A DNA stretch of 64,000 nt from Pseudomonas sp. Gutcm_11s (GTDB lineage Bacteria; Pseudomonadota; Gammaproteobacteria; Pseudomonadales; Pseudomonadaceae): contig NZ_JAQSUW010000006.1 of the NCBI RefSeq assembly GCF_028649395.1, positions 20,815 through 84,814 of the forward strand, read 5' to 3'. How positions within the stretch are numbered: position 1 is the stretch's first letter; each line of letters opens with the position of its first letter. The notes under the pieces were generated by a model, which worked only from the letters and a program-made list of their open reading frames with translations, was not told where the DNA came from and searched no databases. Shown one piece after another: positions 32,964 to 41,096 of the stretch. Both the position numbers and the translations under genes were made by a program.

Positions 32964-33865
32964 CGGCCCTGCCGGGCATTGCCCTGGCCGACTGGCGGGC
33001 GCAGGGGCGCGGCTTCAGCTTCAACGGCCAGGCCATCCGTTACTGGGTGGCGGGCGAGGGCGAGCCGCTGCTGCTGATCCACGGTTTCCCCACCGCCAGC
33101 TGGGACTGGCACTACCTGTGGCAGCCGTTGGCGCAGAAGTACCGCGTCATCGCCTGCGACATGCTCGGCTTCGGCTACTCGGCCAAGCCGCGTGGCCATC
33201 GCTACAGCCTGCTGGAACAGGCCGATCTGCAGCAGGCGCTGCTGGCGCATCTGGGCATCGCCGAACCGGTGCATGTGCTCGCGCATGACTACGGCGACAG
33301 CGTGGCCCAAGAGTTGGTGGCGCGGCACCAGGAGGGGCGTATCCGCCTGGCCAGTTGCGTGTTCCTCAACGGCGGCCTGTTCCCCGAGACGCACCGCCCG
33401 GTGCTGATGCAGAAATTGCTGCTCAGCCCACTGGGGCCGCTGCTGGGCGGGTTGTTCTCGCGCGCCAAGCTCAAGGCCAACCTGAACAAGGTGTTCGGCG
33501 CGCAGACGCCGCCCAGCGAGAGTGAGCTGGATGCCTTCTGGGAGCTGATTGCGCACAACGACGGACCCAAGGTGATGCACCTGCTGATCCGCTACATCCT
33601 CGATCGCCGGGTCAACCGCGAGCGCTGGGTGGCGGCCATGCAGGAGACTGCGGTGCCCATGCGGGTGATCGACGGCGCCGTCGACCCGATTTCCGGGGCG
33701 CACATGGTCGAGCGCTATCGTGAGCTGATCGAGAGCCCGGACACGGTTTTGCTGCCGGCCATAGGCCACTATCCGCAGACCGAGGCACCCGCAGAGGTGC
33801 TCGCTCACTATCTGGAATTCCGTGAACGCTGGGAGGCGAAGGCATGCAAAGACGCACTCTGTTGA
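32960..33865 (+). CDS. Alpha/beta-hydrolase with Asp nucleophile, MEST/PEG1-like (epoxide-hydrolase superfamily)
   Basis: I place the start at the GTG overlapping the aldolase stop; an earlier ATG at 32909 lies inside the aldolase gene. The 301-residue protein has the oxyanion segment IHGFP (40-44), nucleophile elbow AHDYGDSVAQEL with Asp110, acid Asp242 in DGAVDPIS and His270 in IGHYPQTEAP. Asp nucleophiles mark epoxide hydrolases and dehalogenases. Several stretches match the vertebrate imprinted protein MEST as I remember it: HDYGDSVAQELV, LNGGLFPETHRPVLMQKLL and PSESELDAFWELIAHNDG. Its substrate is unknown in any organism I can name. It overlaps the DUF1569 gene by 22 bp. Confidence 0.85.
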   Translation: MTALPGIALADWRAQGRGFSFNGQAIRYWVAGEGEPLLLIHGFPTASWDWHYLWQPLAQKYRVIACDMLGFGYSAKPRGHRYSLLEQADLQQALLAHLGIAEPVHVLAHDYGDSVAQELVARHQEGRIRLASCVFLNGGLFPETHRPVLMQKLLLSPLGPLLGGLFSRAKLKANLNKVFGAQTPPSESELDAFWELIAHNDGPKVMHLLIRYILDRRVNRERWVAAMQETAVPMRVIDGAVDPISGAHMVERYRELIESPDTVLLPAIGHYPQTEAPAEVLAHYLEFRERWEAKACKDALC

Positions 33866-34374
33866 AAGGTGCCGCCGTAGGCGGTGCCGTGGCCTTGGGC
33901 GCCGGCTTCTGGGCGCTGCCCAGCGGCGCGGCGCCGGCAGCGCTGAGCCTGGATGGCGCGCGCATGGTGCTGGACGGTTTCAAGGGCAAGGCCCTGGCCA
34001 GCATCAAGGGCTGGACCCCGACCGAGGTGTTCAACCACTGCGCGCAGAGCATCGAGTACTCGCTGGATGGCTACCCCGAGCTGAAGCCGGGCTGGTTCCG
34101 CCACAGCGTCGGCCCGGCCGCCTTCGCCGTGTTCAGCGCCCGTGGCGCCATGCGTCATCCGCTGACCGAAGCCATCCCCGGCGCCGCGCCGCTGGCCGAG
34201 CCGTCCAACCAGGAAGCCGCCCTGCAGCGCCTGCAGGCCGCCTTCGAGCGCTTCGCCGCGCACACCGGCGAGCTGCAGCCGCACTTCGCCTACGGCGCCC
34301 TCGATCATGAGGAATACGCCCAGGCCCATGTGATGCACCTGTACAACCACCTGAGCCTGATCCAGCCAGCCTGA
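33844..34374 (+). CDS. Tat-exported DUF1569 protein
   Basis: The 176-residue protein starts MQRRTLLKGAAVGGAVALGA, a twin-arginine signal (RR-T-L-L-K) with a following hydrophobic stretch. The mature part has SIKGWTPTEVFNHCAQSIEY, SVGPAAFAVFSARGAM and HEEYAQAHVMHLYNHLSLIQ, matching DUF1569, which is related to the DinB-like four-helix metal-binding fold. The two His near the end (HVMHLYNHL) and the one in NHC could bind a metal. Export through the Tat pathway suggests folding or cofactor loading in the cytoplasm. It is the last gene of the aldolase operon and overlaps the hydrolase gene. Confidence 0.85.
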   Translation: MQRRTLLKGAAVGGAVALGAGFWALPSGAAPAALSLDGARMVLDGFKGKALASIKGWTPTEVFNHCAQSIEYSLDGYPELKPGWFRHSVGPAAFAVFSARGAMRHPLTEAIPGAAPLAEPSNQEAALQRLQAAFERFAAHTGELQPHFAYGALDHEEYAQAHVMHLYNHLSLIQPA

Positions 34375-34496
34375 TCCCGCTTCAGCGCGCCGGCGCGGGC
34401 CGTTGCGCTGGCCTACCGCTGATCCATCGACTCGAACATCTCGTGCGGCACGGCAGTCGTTTTCTGGGAATGCACTGACTTCTCAAGGTGACTCCC

Positions 34497-34970
34497 ATGA
34501 ACCGACTCTCACTCCCCGCACTGCTGCTCGGTGGCCTGCTGGCCGGCGCTGGCCTGCCGGCCCTGGCCGAGACCGATGGCACCGATTCCACCGGCCCGAC
34601 CGTGCCCGGCCCTAGCTCGCCGACCCCGCCGGACATTCCCGCCGGCAATCCGCCTACCGGCGTCGATCCCGGCATGGGCAGTCCCGGAAACCCAGGCTCG
34701 CCTGGCTCGCCAGGTGGCCTGCCGCAAGGTGGCAGCCAGCCGGGAACCGGCACCAATAACGGTGGCCTGGGCAACGGCACAAACAATGGCAGCGGTACGG
34801 GTACAGGTACCGTTCCGGGCAACAGCGCTCCGCAAGGTGGCACCACGGGCGGCAGTGACGGTGGCACTACCGGCGGCAGCACTGGCGGCGCGACTGGTGG
34901 CTCGACGGGGGGCAGTACAGGAGGTGCCACCGGAGGTTCGACTGGTGGCGCCACCGGCGGCAGCCAGTAG
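34497..34970 (+). CDS. Secreted glycine-rich low-complexity protein
   Basis: The ATG at 34497 follows an AAGGTG site and opens a signal peptide (MNRLSLPALLLGGLLAGAGL, cleavage near ALAET). The 157-residue protein is then entirely low complexity. First comes a Pro/Gly/Asn part (about 23-100) with PGNPGSPGSPGGLPQGGSQP, then eight tandem TGGS/TGGA units before a final Q. No folded domain is visible. The codons differ from unit to unit, so the repeat is old or selected at protein level. It could be a cell-surface or secreted linker protein. An opposite-strand open frame of the same length is a Pro-rich shadow. Confidence 0.7.
   Translation: MNRLSLPALLLGGLLAGAGLPALAETDGTDSTGPTVPGPSSPTPPDIPAGNPPTGVDPGMGSPGNPGSPGSPGGLPQGGSQPGTGTNNGGLGNGTNNGSGTGTGTVPGNSAPQGGTTGGSDGGTTGGSTGGATGGSTGGSTGGATGGSTGGATGGSQ
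34869..34964 (+). repeat. Eight tandem TGGS/TGGA-coding 12-bp units
   Basis: The unit order is S-A-S-S-A-S-A-S in the fourth position. Threonine and glycine codons vary among units (ACC, ACT, ACG, ACA; GGC, GGT, GGG, GGA), so the units are not recent identical copies. Confidence 0.85.
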
Positions 34971-35085
34971 CCGGTGCGCATAAGGTCACATTATCGGCCG
35001 CCATTCAGGTAGGCCGCGCGTCCTGTACAGCGCATGGCAACTGCCGGAAAATCCGGGCCTTTGTTGACTGCTTAGGAGCCCGTTC

Positions 35086-35997
35086 ATGAGCGATGCCATC
35101 CGTTTCGAAGACAAGGTCGTGGTAGTCACCGGTGCCGGTGGTGGTCTGGGGCGTGCCCACGCGCTGCTGTTCGCCCAGCATGGCGCCAAGGTGGTGGTTA
35201 ACGACCTGGGTGGCAGCACCCATGGTGAGGGCGCCAACGCCTCCGCCGCCGACAAGGTGGTCGCCGAGATCAAGGCCCTGGGCGGCGATGCCGTGGCCAA
35301 CCATGACTCGGTGACCGATGGAGGCAAGATCGTGCAGTGCGCGCTGGACAGCTTCGGTCGCATCGATGTGGTGGTGAACAACGCCGGCATCCTGCGCGAC
35401 AAGTCCTTCGTCAAGATGGAGGATGCCGACTGGGAGCTGGTCTACAAGGTCCACGTCGAAGGCGCCTACAAGGTGACCCACGCCGCCTGGCCGCACCTGC
35501 GCGAGCAGAACTTTGGCCGGGTGATCTTCACCGCGTCCACCTCGGGTATCTACGGCAACTTCGGCCAGTCCAACTACGGCATGGCTAAGCTCGGCCTGTA
35601 CGGCCTGACCCGCACCCTGGCCATCGAGGGCCGCAAGAACAACGTGCTGGTCAACGCCATCGCCCCCACGGGCGGCACCCGCATGACCGAGGGCCTGATC
35701 CCGCCGCAGGTGTTCGAGCAGCTCAAGCCGGAACTGGTCAGCCCGCTGGTGGTGTACCTCGGCAGCGACCAGTGCAAGGACACCGGCGGCCTCTACGAGG
35801 TCGGCGGCGGCTGGGTCGGCAAGGTGCGCTGGGAGCGCAGCCTGGGTGCCGGCTTCAACCCGAAGGCCGGCTTCAGCCCGGAAGACGTGGCAGCCAGCTG
35901 GAAGCAGATCGGCGACTTCGAGGGTGCCGTACACCCGGACGACAACGTCACCGCACTGCGCGAGATGATGGCCAACCTGCAGAAATACGTGGGCTGA
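35086..35997 (+). CDS. Short-chain dehydrogenase of the peroxisomal multifunctional-enzyme type (3-hydroxyacyl-CoA dehydrogenase-like)
   Basis: The 303-residue protein has G16-AGGGLG22 in the NAD-binding turn, NNAGILRDKSFVKMEDADWE, then Ser151/Ser153, Tyr164 and Lys168 in TASTSGIYGNFGQSNYGMAK. The FVKMEDADWE and LVNAIAPTGGTRMTE stretches and the 303-residue length match the dehydrogenase unit of MFE-2 (17-beta-HSD4), rather than the short 250-residue SDRs. It likely oxidises or reduces a 3-hydroxyacyl-CoA. It is followed by an intrinsic terminator, then the enoyl-CoA hydratase gene. A fatty-acid or related CoA pathway is likely. Confidence 0.88.
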   Translation: MSDAIRFEDKVVVVTGAGGGLGRAHALLFAQHGAKVVVNDLGGSTHGEGANASAADKVVAEIKALGGDAVANHDSVTDGGKIVQCALDSFGRIDVVVNNAGILRDKSFVKMEDADWELVYKVHVEGAYKVTHAAWPHLREQNFGRVIFTASTSGIYGNFGQSNYGMAKLGLYGLTRTLAIEGRKNNVLVNAIAPTGGTRMTEGLIPPQVFEQLKPELVSPLVVYLGSDQCKDTGGLYEVGGGWVGKVRWERSLGAGFNPKAGFSPEDVAASWKQIGDFEGAVHPDDNVTALREMMANLQKYVG

Positions 35998-36060
35998 TCC
36001 GCCAGCGATCCGGGGGATTCGGCCAGCGGGCTGCAATCGACCCCGAGCAGGTTTAAGTTG

Positions 36061-36088
36061 AAGGCCGGCAGCGATGCCGGCCTTTTTC
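36061..36088 (+). terminator. Intrinsic terminator after the SDR gene
   Basis: GGCCGGC, loop AGCGAT, GCCGGCC and then TTTTTC. It sits between the SDR stop and the RBS of the enoyl-CoA hydratase gene, so the latter needs read-through or its own promoter. Confidence 0.85.
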
Positions 36089-36105
36089 TTTGCCTGGAGA
36101 ATGCT

Positions 36106-36888
36106 ATGAGCGTGCGCGTGGAACGCAACGGACCAGTCACCACGGTGATCATCGACCGCCCCGCGGTGCGCAACGCCGTCGACCGGCCCACCGCCGACGC
36201 GCTGGCTGCCGCCTTGCGCGCCTTCGAGGCGGATGATGACGCGCGGGTAGCGGTGCTCTGCGGCAGCGCCGGCACCTTCTGCGCCGGTGCCGACCTGGCT
36301 GCGGTGGCCGAGGGCGGCGAGCGCGGCAATCGCCTGGCGGAAGAGGGCGACGCGCCCATGGGGCCGAGCCGCATGCAGCTGGGCAAGCCGCTGATCGCCG
36401 CCATCGAGGGCCATGCCGTAGCCGGTGGCCTGGAGCTGGCACTGCTGGCCGATTTGCGGGTGATGGCCGAGGACGCGGTGCTCGGCGTGTTCTGCCGGCG
36501 TTTCGGCGTGCCGCTGATCGATGGAGGCACGGTGCGCCTGCCGCGCCTTGTCGGCCAGGGCCGGGCGCTGGATCTGATTCTTACCGGGCGGGCCGTGCAG
36601 ACCGCGGAGGCGCTGCAGATGGGGCTGGTCAATCGTGTGGCTGAACCGGGACAGGCGCGCGCGGTGGCCGAGGCACTGGCGCTGGAGATCGCCGGTTTTC
36701 CGCAGCGCTGCATGCTGGCCGATCGTGCCAGTGCCTACGCGCAGTGGGATCTGCCGCTGGACGAGGCGCTACGCGGCGAGTTTCGCGGCGGCCTGGAGGT
36801 GGTACGCAGCGGTGAGACCCGTGCCGGCGCCCAGCGCTTCAAGGCTGGAGCGGGGCGGCACGGGGAGTTTGCCAAGCCGCAGGCCTGA
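36106..36888 (+). CDS. Enoyl-CoA hydratase/isomerase family protein
   Basis: Start at 36106 after GGAG; a slightly longer in-frame ATG at 36058 overlaps the terminator stem and is less likely. The 260-residue crotonase-fold protein has the oxyanion-hole stretch GSAGTFCAGADLAAVAE (about 57-73) and the second glycine-rich strand GHAVAGGLELALLADLRVMA (about 105-124). A Glu typical of the hydratase catalytic pair is found in ELALLADL rather than at the usual EITLA-type position, so hydratase versus other crotonase activity is unclear. It probably acts with the preceding SDR on a CoA ester. Confidence 0.85.
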   Translation: MSVRVERNGPVTTVIIDRPAVRNAVDRPTADALAAALRAFEADDDARVAVLCGSAGTFCAGADLAAVAEGGERGNRLAEEGDAPMGPSRMQLGKPLIAAIEGHAVAGGLELALLADLRVMAEDAVLGVFCRRFGVPLIDGGTVRLPRLVGQGRALDLILTGRAVQTAEALQMGLVNRVAEPGQARAVAEALALEIAGFPQRCMLADRASAYAQWDLPLDEALRGEFRGGLEVVRSGETRAGAQRFKAGAGRHGEFAKPQA

Positions 36889-36916
36889 TTTGCCCCGTGG
36901 TGGCCTGCGACTGTTG

Positions 36917-37990
36917 CTAGCGGGCCTGCAGCTTGAAGTTATCGTCCGAGGGTTCCTTGGTGTAGGCACCCTGGTCGTGAACCAGCTTCTGCGTGCCACT
37001 CATCAAGGTGCCGATACGGCTGTCGGCGGTCTTGGCTGAAGCGGCCTGGTTGCTGGTGCCGGTGATCAGTGGCGGGTTGAAGCTGAACGACCACAGGTAG
37101 TGCCAGACGGCTGAGTTGTGCTTCTCGGTGATCTGCGTGGCGTTGAAATACCAGGGCTTGAGCTCGGTGAAGGCGGTCATCTTCATCAGGTCGGGGTTTT
37201 CATCGCCGACGAAGATGGTGGTGGTCACCGCCGAGCTGCGATAGGCCTCGAAGATCACGCCCTTGCCCTTCAGCTCGCTGACATAGCTGCGGCACACCGC
37301 GCCGGTCCACTGGTTGCCGAGCCAGCTCTTGGCGTTGTTGGAATAGAAGGGATCGAGTAGGGCGACGCGCTTGGGCAGCAATTTGCTGTTGAGGGTGCCG
37401 GCAGTCACCGCGTCGCTGATCTTCTTACTCAGCACGATGGCCATCTGGTTGCCCAGCGAGTGGCCGAGTATACGGATGTTGCTGCCGCTGTAGCCGGCCA
37501 TGTTGTCCTTGTAGCTCTTGAACAGCAGGTCGCTGGCGGACTGGGTCGGGCCGTTGGCGTAGACGCCGCCGGCATTGCGCCAACGCATCGCCCTGGGGCC
37601 GCTGGCGCTCCAGATCTTGGCCTCCGCATCGGTGACTTCGCCTTCGTCGGCGAACTGGTTCCAGTACAGCACGCCGACGTTGTAGCCGGCCGCCAGCCAG
37701 GCCGCGGCCAGGTCCAGGCTTGGGCCGCCGGCCCCCTCGCGGTTGAAGGTCTCGCGGTCCTTGCGGGCGGTGGCGCCGTTCTGCCAGCCGTGGATGTAGA
37801 TCACCGTGGGTTTGCTGGCACCGAAGTAGGCGTTGCTCTGGCCCGGTACCGCCTTCTGCCAGGTATCGCCGGAGCCGAACCAGTACAGGCCGTAGTCGAG
37901 GTTGTTGAAGGTTGCGTCGGGGAAGACGCCGGGGGCGGCGTGGGAGAACGAGGAAAAGCACAGCAGGCAAAGCAGCAATAGCTTGCGCAT
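36917..37990 (-). CDS. Secreted lipase-like alpha/beta-hydrolase
   Basis: The ATG at 37990 begins a signal peptide (MRKLLLLCLLCFSSFSHAAP). The 357-residue protein has an oxyanion segment YIHGWQNGATARKD near 65-78 and a nucleophile elbow RILGHSLGNQMA (Ser in GHSLG, around residue 173). An ALLDPFYSN stretch probably supplies the acid. The GHSLGNQ and HGWQ features resemble the pancreatic-lipase/vitellogenin-like group of bacterial lipases. The catalytic His is probably near the C-terminus, but I cannot fix it (several candidates, for example HNSAVWHYL). It should be periplasmic or extracellular. A possible disulfide pair occurs with the cysteine at VCRSYVS. Confidence 0.75.
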   Translation of the reverse strand: MRKLLLLCLLCFSSFSHAAPGVFPDATFNNLDYGLYWFGSGDTWQKAVPGQSNAYFGASKPTVIYIHGWQNGATARKDRETFNREGAGGPSLDLAAAWLAAGYNVGVLYWNQFADEGEVTDAEAKIWSASGPRAMRWRNAGGVYANGPTQSASDLLFKSYKDNMAGYSGSNIRILGHSLGNQMAIVLSKKISDAVTAGTLNSKLLPKRVALLDPFYSNNAKSWLGNQWTGAVCRSYVSELKGKGVIFEAYRSSAVTTTIFVGDENPDLMKMTAFTELKPWYFNATQITEKHNSAVWHYLWSFSFNPPLITGTSNQAASAKTADSRIGTLMSGTQKLVHDQGAYTKEPSDDNFKLQAR

Positions 37991-38057
37991 GGTGGATGTC
38001 CCGAATGTTGTTATTGGTTTTGGGGCGGGACAATTAGGCAAAGAGTGCGCGGGCCTG

Positions 38058-38870
38058 TCAATGCAGCGCTGGGCTTCGTCCTCGGCGGCCGAGTGCGTCG
38101 ATGCGCTGGGCCAGTTGCATCCGCTCGCGCTCGTCCTCACACAGCAGCAGCGCGCGCTCCAGGTCGAAGCGCTCGGCCTGCGGACAATCCAGTTCGTGGT
38201 AGATGGCGGCGCGCAGCAGGTGGTCGGCGCTGCTCGGTTGGGCCAGCAGGAGGATGCGTTCGGCATCCTTGAGCGCCGCCATGTGATCGCCGGCGGCGCC
38301 GTGCAGATGGCAGAGGTTGCGTGACAGGCGCAGCATCAGGGCCGGGGCGTCGCAGATCTGGAAGTGCCGGGCGCTGAGCTCGGCACCCGGGCCGGACAGG
38401 CGCGCCAGCAGCTCGCGGCAGTCGCGGGTGTACAGGCGGCGGCCGTTGCAGGGATCGAGCAGGTGGTCGGCGCCGGGCACCCGCAGCAGCAGGTGGCCGG
38501 GGAAATTCACCGCCTGCAGCGGGATGTCCAGGCGCTGGGCCAGTTCCAGGGCGATCAACGCCAGTGACAGCGGCTGGCCGCGGCGCAGCTGCAGCACCTG
38601 GTCGAGCAGGGCGGCACGCGGGCGTAGCGGTTGGTCGTCGTCTTCGTGGAAGTCCAGCTCGCCGAGGCGGCGCAGCAGCGGCTGGGCCAGGTCTGGCGCG
38701 GCCAGGTTGGGCAGGCCGGCGGCCACCTGCTGGCGCAGGTTGGCGAACTCGCGCATCACTTGCGCCGGCTGCAGCGCCGGCGTGTGCTCGGCTGCTATCC
38801 ACAGGGCCGCCTCGAGCAGGGCGGGCGGGTCCGATTCCAGGCAGTGCAACCAGGCGGGGCGAGCAGTCAT
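38058..38870 (-). CDS. SirB1-family protein (transglutaminase-like plus TPR)
   Basis: The 270-residue protein has a transglutaminase-like N-terminal region (about 30-165) with LRRGQPLSLALIALELAQRL and PLQAVNFPGHLLLRVPGADH. This matches SirB1/YchA proteins. The C-terminal part (190-265) contains tetratricopeptide-like repeats with LAQPSSADHLLRAAIYHELD and DLERALLLCEDERERMQ. The normal catalytic Cys is not obvious in the family and the enzyme is thought inactive or unusual. Function is unknown; in E. coli it neighbours the hemA-prfA region, but here it does not. Full length. It is divergent from no close gene, since 76 bp separate it from the following small gene on the same strand. Confidence 0.82.
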   Translation of the reverse strand: MTARPAWLHCLESDPPALLEAALWIAAEHTPALQPAQVMREFANLRQQVAAGLPNLAAPDLAQPLLRRLGELDFHEDDDQPLRPRAALLDQVLQLRRGQPLSLALIALELAQRLDIPLQAVNFPGHLLLRVPGADHLLDPCNGRRLYTRDCRELLARLSGPGAELSARHFQICDAPALMLRLSRNLCHLHGAAGDHMAALKDAERILLLAQPSSADHLLRAAIYHELDCPQAERFDLERALLLCEDERERMQLAQRIDALGRRGRSPALH

Positions 38871-38946
38871 GCGGTTCTCCCGGGAAGAGGCGCTGTCTGC
38901 CGACTATCGGTCAGGCGGGTTCGCTTCGTCCAGTGCTCCGCAATGG

Positions 38947-39276
38947 CTAGTTGTAGACGCGCTGCCCACGGTACATGCGCACCGACTGGCCGCGCTGGGC
39001 CTCGTCGGTAGGTGCGGCGGCCTCGCTGGCCGGTTTGCTCGTCTCGTGCCCGCGGTACTGGCGGGCATTGGCGGGTTTGCTGTCGTCCTGATAGTCGCTG
39101 AGCTCGGCCAGATGTACGCCAAGCGCGCGGGTCTCCGCATCACCCGAGCGCAGGCAGGCATGCAGCATTGCCGCGATGGCGTCGGGCTGGTTGAGATGGA
39201 TGTCCTCGGACATCTCGTCACGCAGGCGACGGCGCAGTACGCGCATGCAATCGATTACGGCCTTGTTCAGCTCCAT
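38947..39276 (-). CDS. Uncharacterised small protein
   Basis: I choose the ATG at 39276, which follows GAGGGGAG at 8-14 bases; earlier in-frame ATGs at 39300 and 39366 lack a good site. The 109-residue protein begins MELNKAVIDCMRVLRRRLRD, an amphipathic helical start, followed by PDAIAAMLHACLRSGDAETR and a disordered, polar C-terminus (PANARQYRGHETSKPASEAA) ending in QRVYN. No family is recognised. No signal peptide. It seems to be a Pseudomonas-type conserved hypothetical of unknown function. Confidence 0.6.
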   Translation of the reverse strand: MELNKAVIDCMRVLRRRLRDEMSEDIHLNQPDAIAAMLHACLRSGDAETRALGVHLAELSDYQDDSKPANARQYRGHETSKPASEAAAPTDEAQRGQSVRMYRGQRVYN

Positions 39277-39497
39277 GTCGGCTCTCCCCTCGATAGACAT
39301 AACCCCGTGATGTATGTGCAAGCGCTGTACCAGTGCGTGCATCCGGCGAACTGTGGCCTGGTTCACAGGTCAATGTCGCTGCCGGTTGCACGTCGCTGGT
39401 GCGGGTTGCACCGGTCTGGCGCCCAATGAAGGCGAAGCGGCGAACCGGGTATACTCCCCGCCATTCACACCGCCTTTCCGTATTTTTGAAGGTTTTT

Positions 39498-40325
39498 ATG
39501 CGCAACGACGCCCACGACGAGCTGGACCACGTACCCAGCCTGACCACCGACCCGCGTGACCGTGATGACCACCCGACCGGCCACGCCCCGAGCCACAGCC
39601 ATGCCCCGCAACGCAGTGCGCCCACCTACCCGCAGGTGGAACGTCGGCGTGGCTTTGGCACCGGCCCGCTGTGGGCACTGATCGGCGCCCTGGTCATCGC
39701 CCTGGCCGGCCTGAGCTGGTGGAGCTACCAGCAGATTGCCCAGATGCAGGCGCAGCTGGTGGTGACCCAGGAGACCTTCGCGCGCATCAGCGAGGATGCC
39801 GCCGGGCGCATCCAGGATATCTCCGGCAAGGTGGTGGCCACCGAATCCAACGTCACCAGCGGCAGCGAGGCCCTCAAGCTGCGGGTCAAGCAGCTGGAGA
39901 GCAAGCTGGCCGAAGTGGCCAAGCAGCAACAGAACCTCAATGGCCAGCAGAGCGGGCAGGGCAAGCGCCTCGACCAGCTGGCCGCCGATCTCAAGACCCA
40001 GCAGGGCTCGACCGCGCAGTTCGACGGCAAGCTGGAAAAACTGGCTGGCGAGCAGAAGACCGGCCTGGCTGGTGTCGGCAAGCTGCAGGAGCAGTTCAAG
40101 GGCCAGTCCGCCGATATCGAGGCGCTGAAGAAGAAGGGCGACCCGAGCCAGGCCGTGCGTAACCTCGAGCAGGACCTGCTGGTGCTGCGCAGCGAGCTGG
40201 AGAACCGCCCGGCGCCGAGCAACAACACCGCCGAGTTCGATGCCTTCCGCGCCCAGGTCACCCGTAACATCAACGGCCTGCAGGCCCAGGTGCAGAACCT
40301 GCAGCAGCAGCTCAACGCGCGCTGA
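39498..40325 (+). CDS. Single-pass membrane protein with long coiled coil
   Basis: The ATG at 39498 follows GAAGG. The 275-residue protein has a polar, His- and Asp-rich cytoplasmic start (MRNDAHDELDHVPSLTTDPR). One membrane helix (about residues 55-74, ALIGALVIALAGLSWW) follows, and then 190 residues of charged heptad-like sequence with many Gln, Lys and Glu (LRVKQLESKLAEVAKQQQNL). It ends in a second helical block. The C-terminal part should be periplasmic. It resembles proteins called ATPase or chemotaxis-like in annotations by coiled-coil similarity, but no NTPase motif is present. A strong terminator follows. Confidence 0.75.
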   Translation: MRNDAHDELDHVPSLTTDPRDRDDHPTGHAPSHSHAPQRSAPTYPQVERRRGFGTGPLWALIGALVIALAGLSWWSYQQIAQMQAQLVVTQETFARISEDAAGRIQDISGKVVATESNVTSGSEALKLRVKQLESKLAEVAKQQQNLNGQQSGQGKRLDQLAADLKTQQGSTAQFDGKLEKLAGEQKTGLAGVGKLQEQFKGQSADIEALKKKGDPSQAVRNLEQDLLVLRSELENRPAPSNNTAEFDAFRAQVTRNINGLQAQVQNLQQQLNAR

Positions 40326-40340
40326 TTGCCCGGCTGTACG

Positions 40341-40368
40341 AAAAAGCCCCGCTTCGGCGGGGCTTTTT
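40341..40368. terminator. Bidirectional intrinsic terminator
   Basis: AAAAAGCCCCGC, loop TTCG, GCGGGGCTTTTT. It separates the coiled-coil gene from the convergent glycolipid-binding gene and serves both. Confidence 0.9.
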
Positions 40369-40386
40369 CATGGGCGCCGGATCGGC

Positions 40387-40974
40387 TCAGGCACAGTCGG
40401 CGTGGCGCAGGGTCTGGCGGTTGCTGCGAATGAACTGGCCGATGGCCTGCACCAGCAGGCCGTCCTCGTCCAGGGTCAGCTCGCAGGGCTCGTGGCCTTC
40501 GGCATCGCACTGGTAGACGGCGTGGCTGGCGTGGCGCTGCAGGCACTGGTAGCGCTGCAGGCGCGACTCCACGCGCAGGCCGAGCAGGTCGACATGGGCC
40601 ACGCGGAAACGCTCGCTGTCGCCTGCGGCCAGGGCTGCGTGGCGCAGTAGCGGGGTGTGGGTGAAGGGCGAGGCGGACAGCATCACCTGCTGGCAGCCGG
40701 TGAGGTCGTTGCGCGGGCGGCCGTTCAGATGCCAGTTGCCACGGATGTCGCGCTGCAGTTCCAGGCTCTGCTGGCCCTGGTTGTCGACCTTCAGCCAGAG
40801 GCGGCGGAAGCGCCAGCGCTCGTCATAGGCGAGCACGTAGGTGGCGGCGATGCTGTTGCCGCGGATGCTCTGGATCAGCTGGCCGCTGGCGGTGACGCTG
40901 TCGGCGGCGATGGTCAGGCCGAGGTGTTCGACTCCGGGGTTGGTCCAGGGCTTCCAGACCAGATTGTGCTGCAT
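40387..40974 (-). CDS. Putative glycolipid-binding (DUF1089) family protein
   Basis: The 195-residue protein starts at 40974, after AAGG directly before the ATG with GAGGAG 14 bases upstream; the longer open frame to 41514 runs through the HopJ gene and is rejected. It contains VWKPWTNPGVEHLGLTIAAD near the start and TYVLAYDERWRFRRLWLKVD, both part of the DUF1089/glycolipid-binding fold, a beta-rich domain with a hydrophobic cavity. The family name comes from a structure-based guess, not from a known ligand. It is the last gene of the minus-strand folM-folE-folX-DUF1244-HopJ array, 122 bp after HopJ. Confidence 0.8.
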   Translation of the reverse strand: MQHNLVWKPWTNPGVEHLGLTIAADSVTASGQLIQSIRGNSIAATYVLAYDERWRFRRLWLKVDNQGQQSLELQRDIRGNWHLNGRPRNDLTGCQQVMLSASPFTHTPLLRHAALAAGDSERFRVAHVDLLGLRVESRLQRYQCLQRHASHAVYQCDAEGHEPCELTLDEDGLLVQAIGQFIRSNRQTLRHADCA

Positions 40975-41096
40975 CCTTGCAACTCCTCGCTCGTGGCGAC
41001 CGGCATCCTGCCGAGGCGCGATGAGAGAGGAGAATAAGCGAGGCTCGCGACGCTGTCTGTCAGCCAAAGCCGACAGTGAGCAGCTTGTTGCGCAGC

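Noticed and set aside
34382..34981. Minus-strand Pro/Val-rich ORF of 199 codons
   Set aside because: It is the antisense shadow of the glycine-rich repeat gene: PPV repeats are the complement of GGT/ACC repeats, and no start site supports it.
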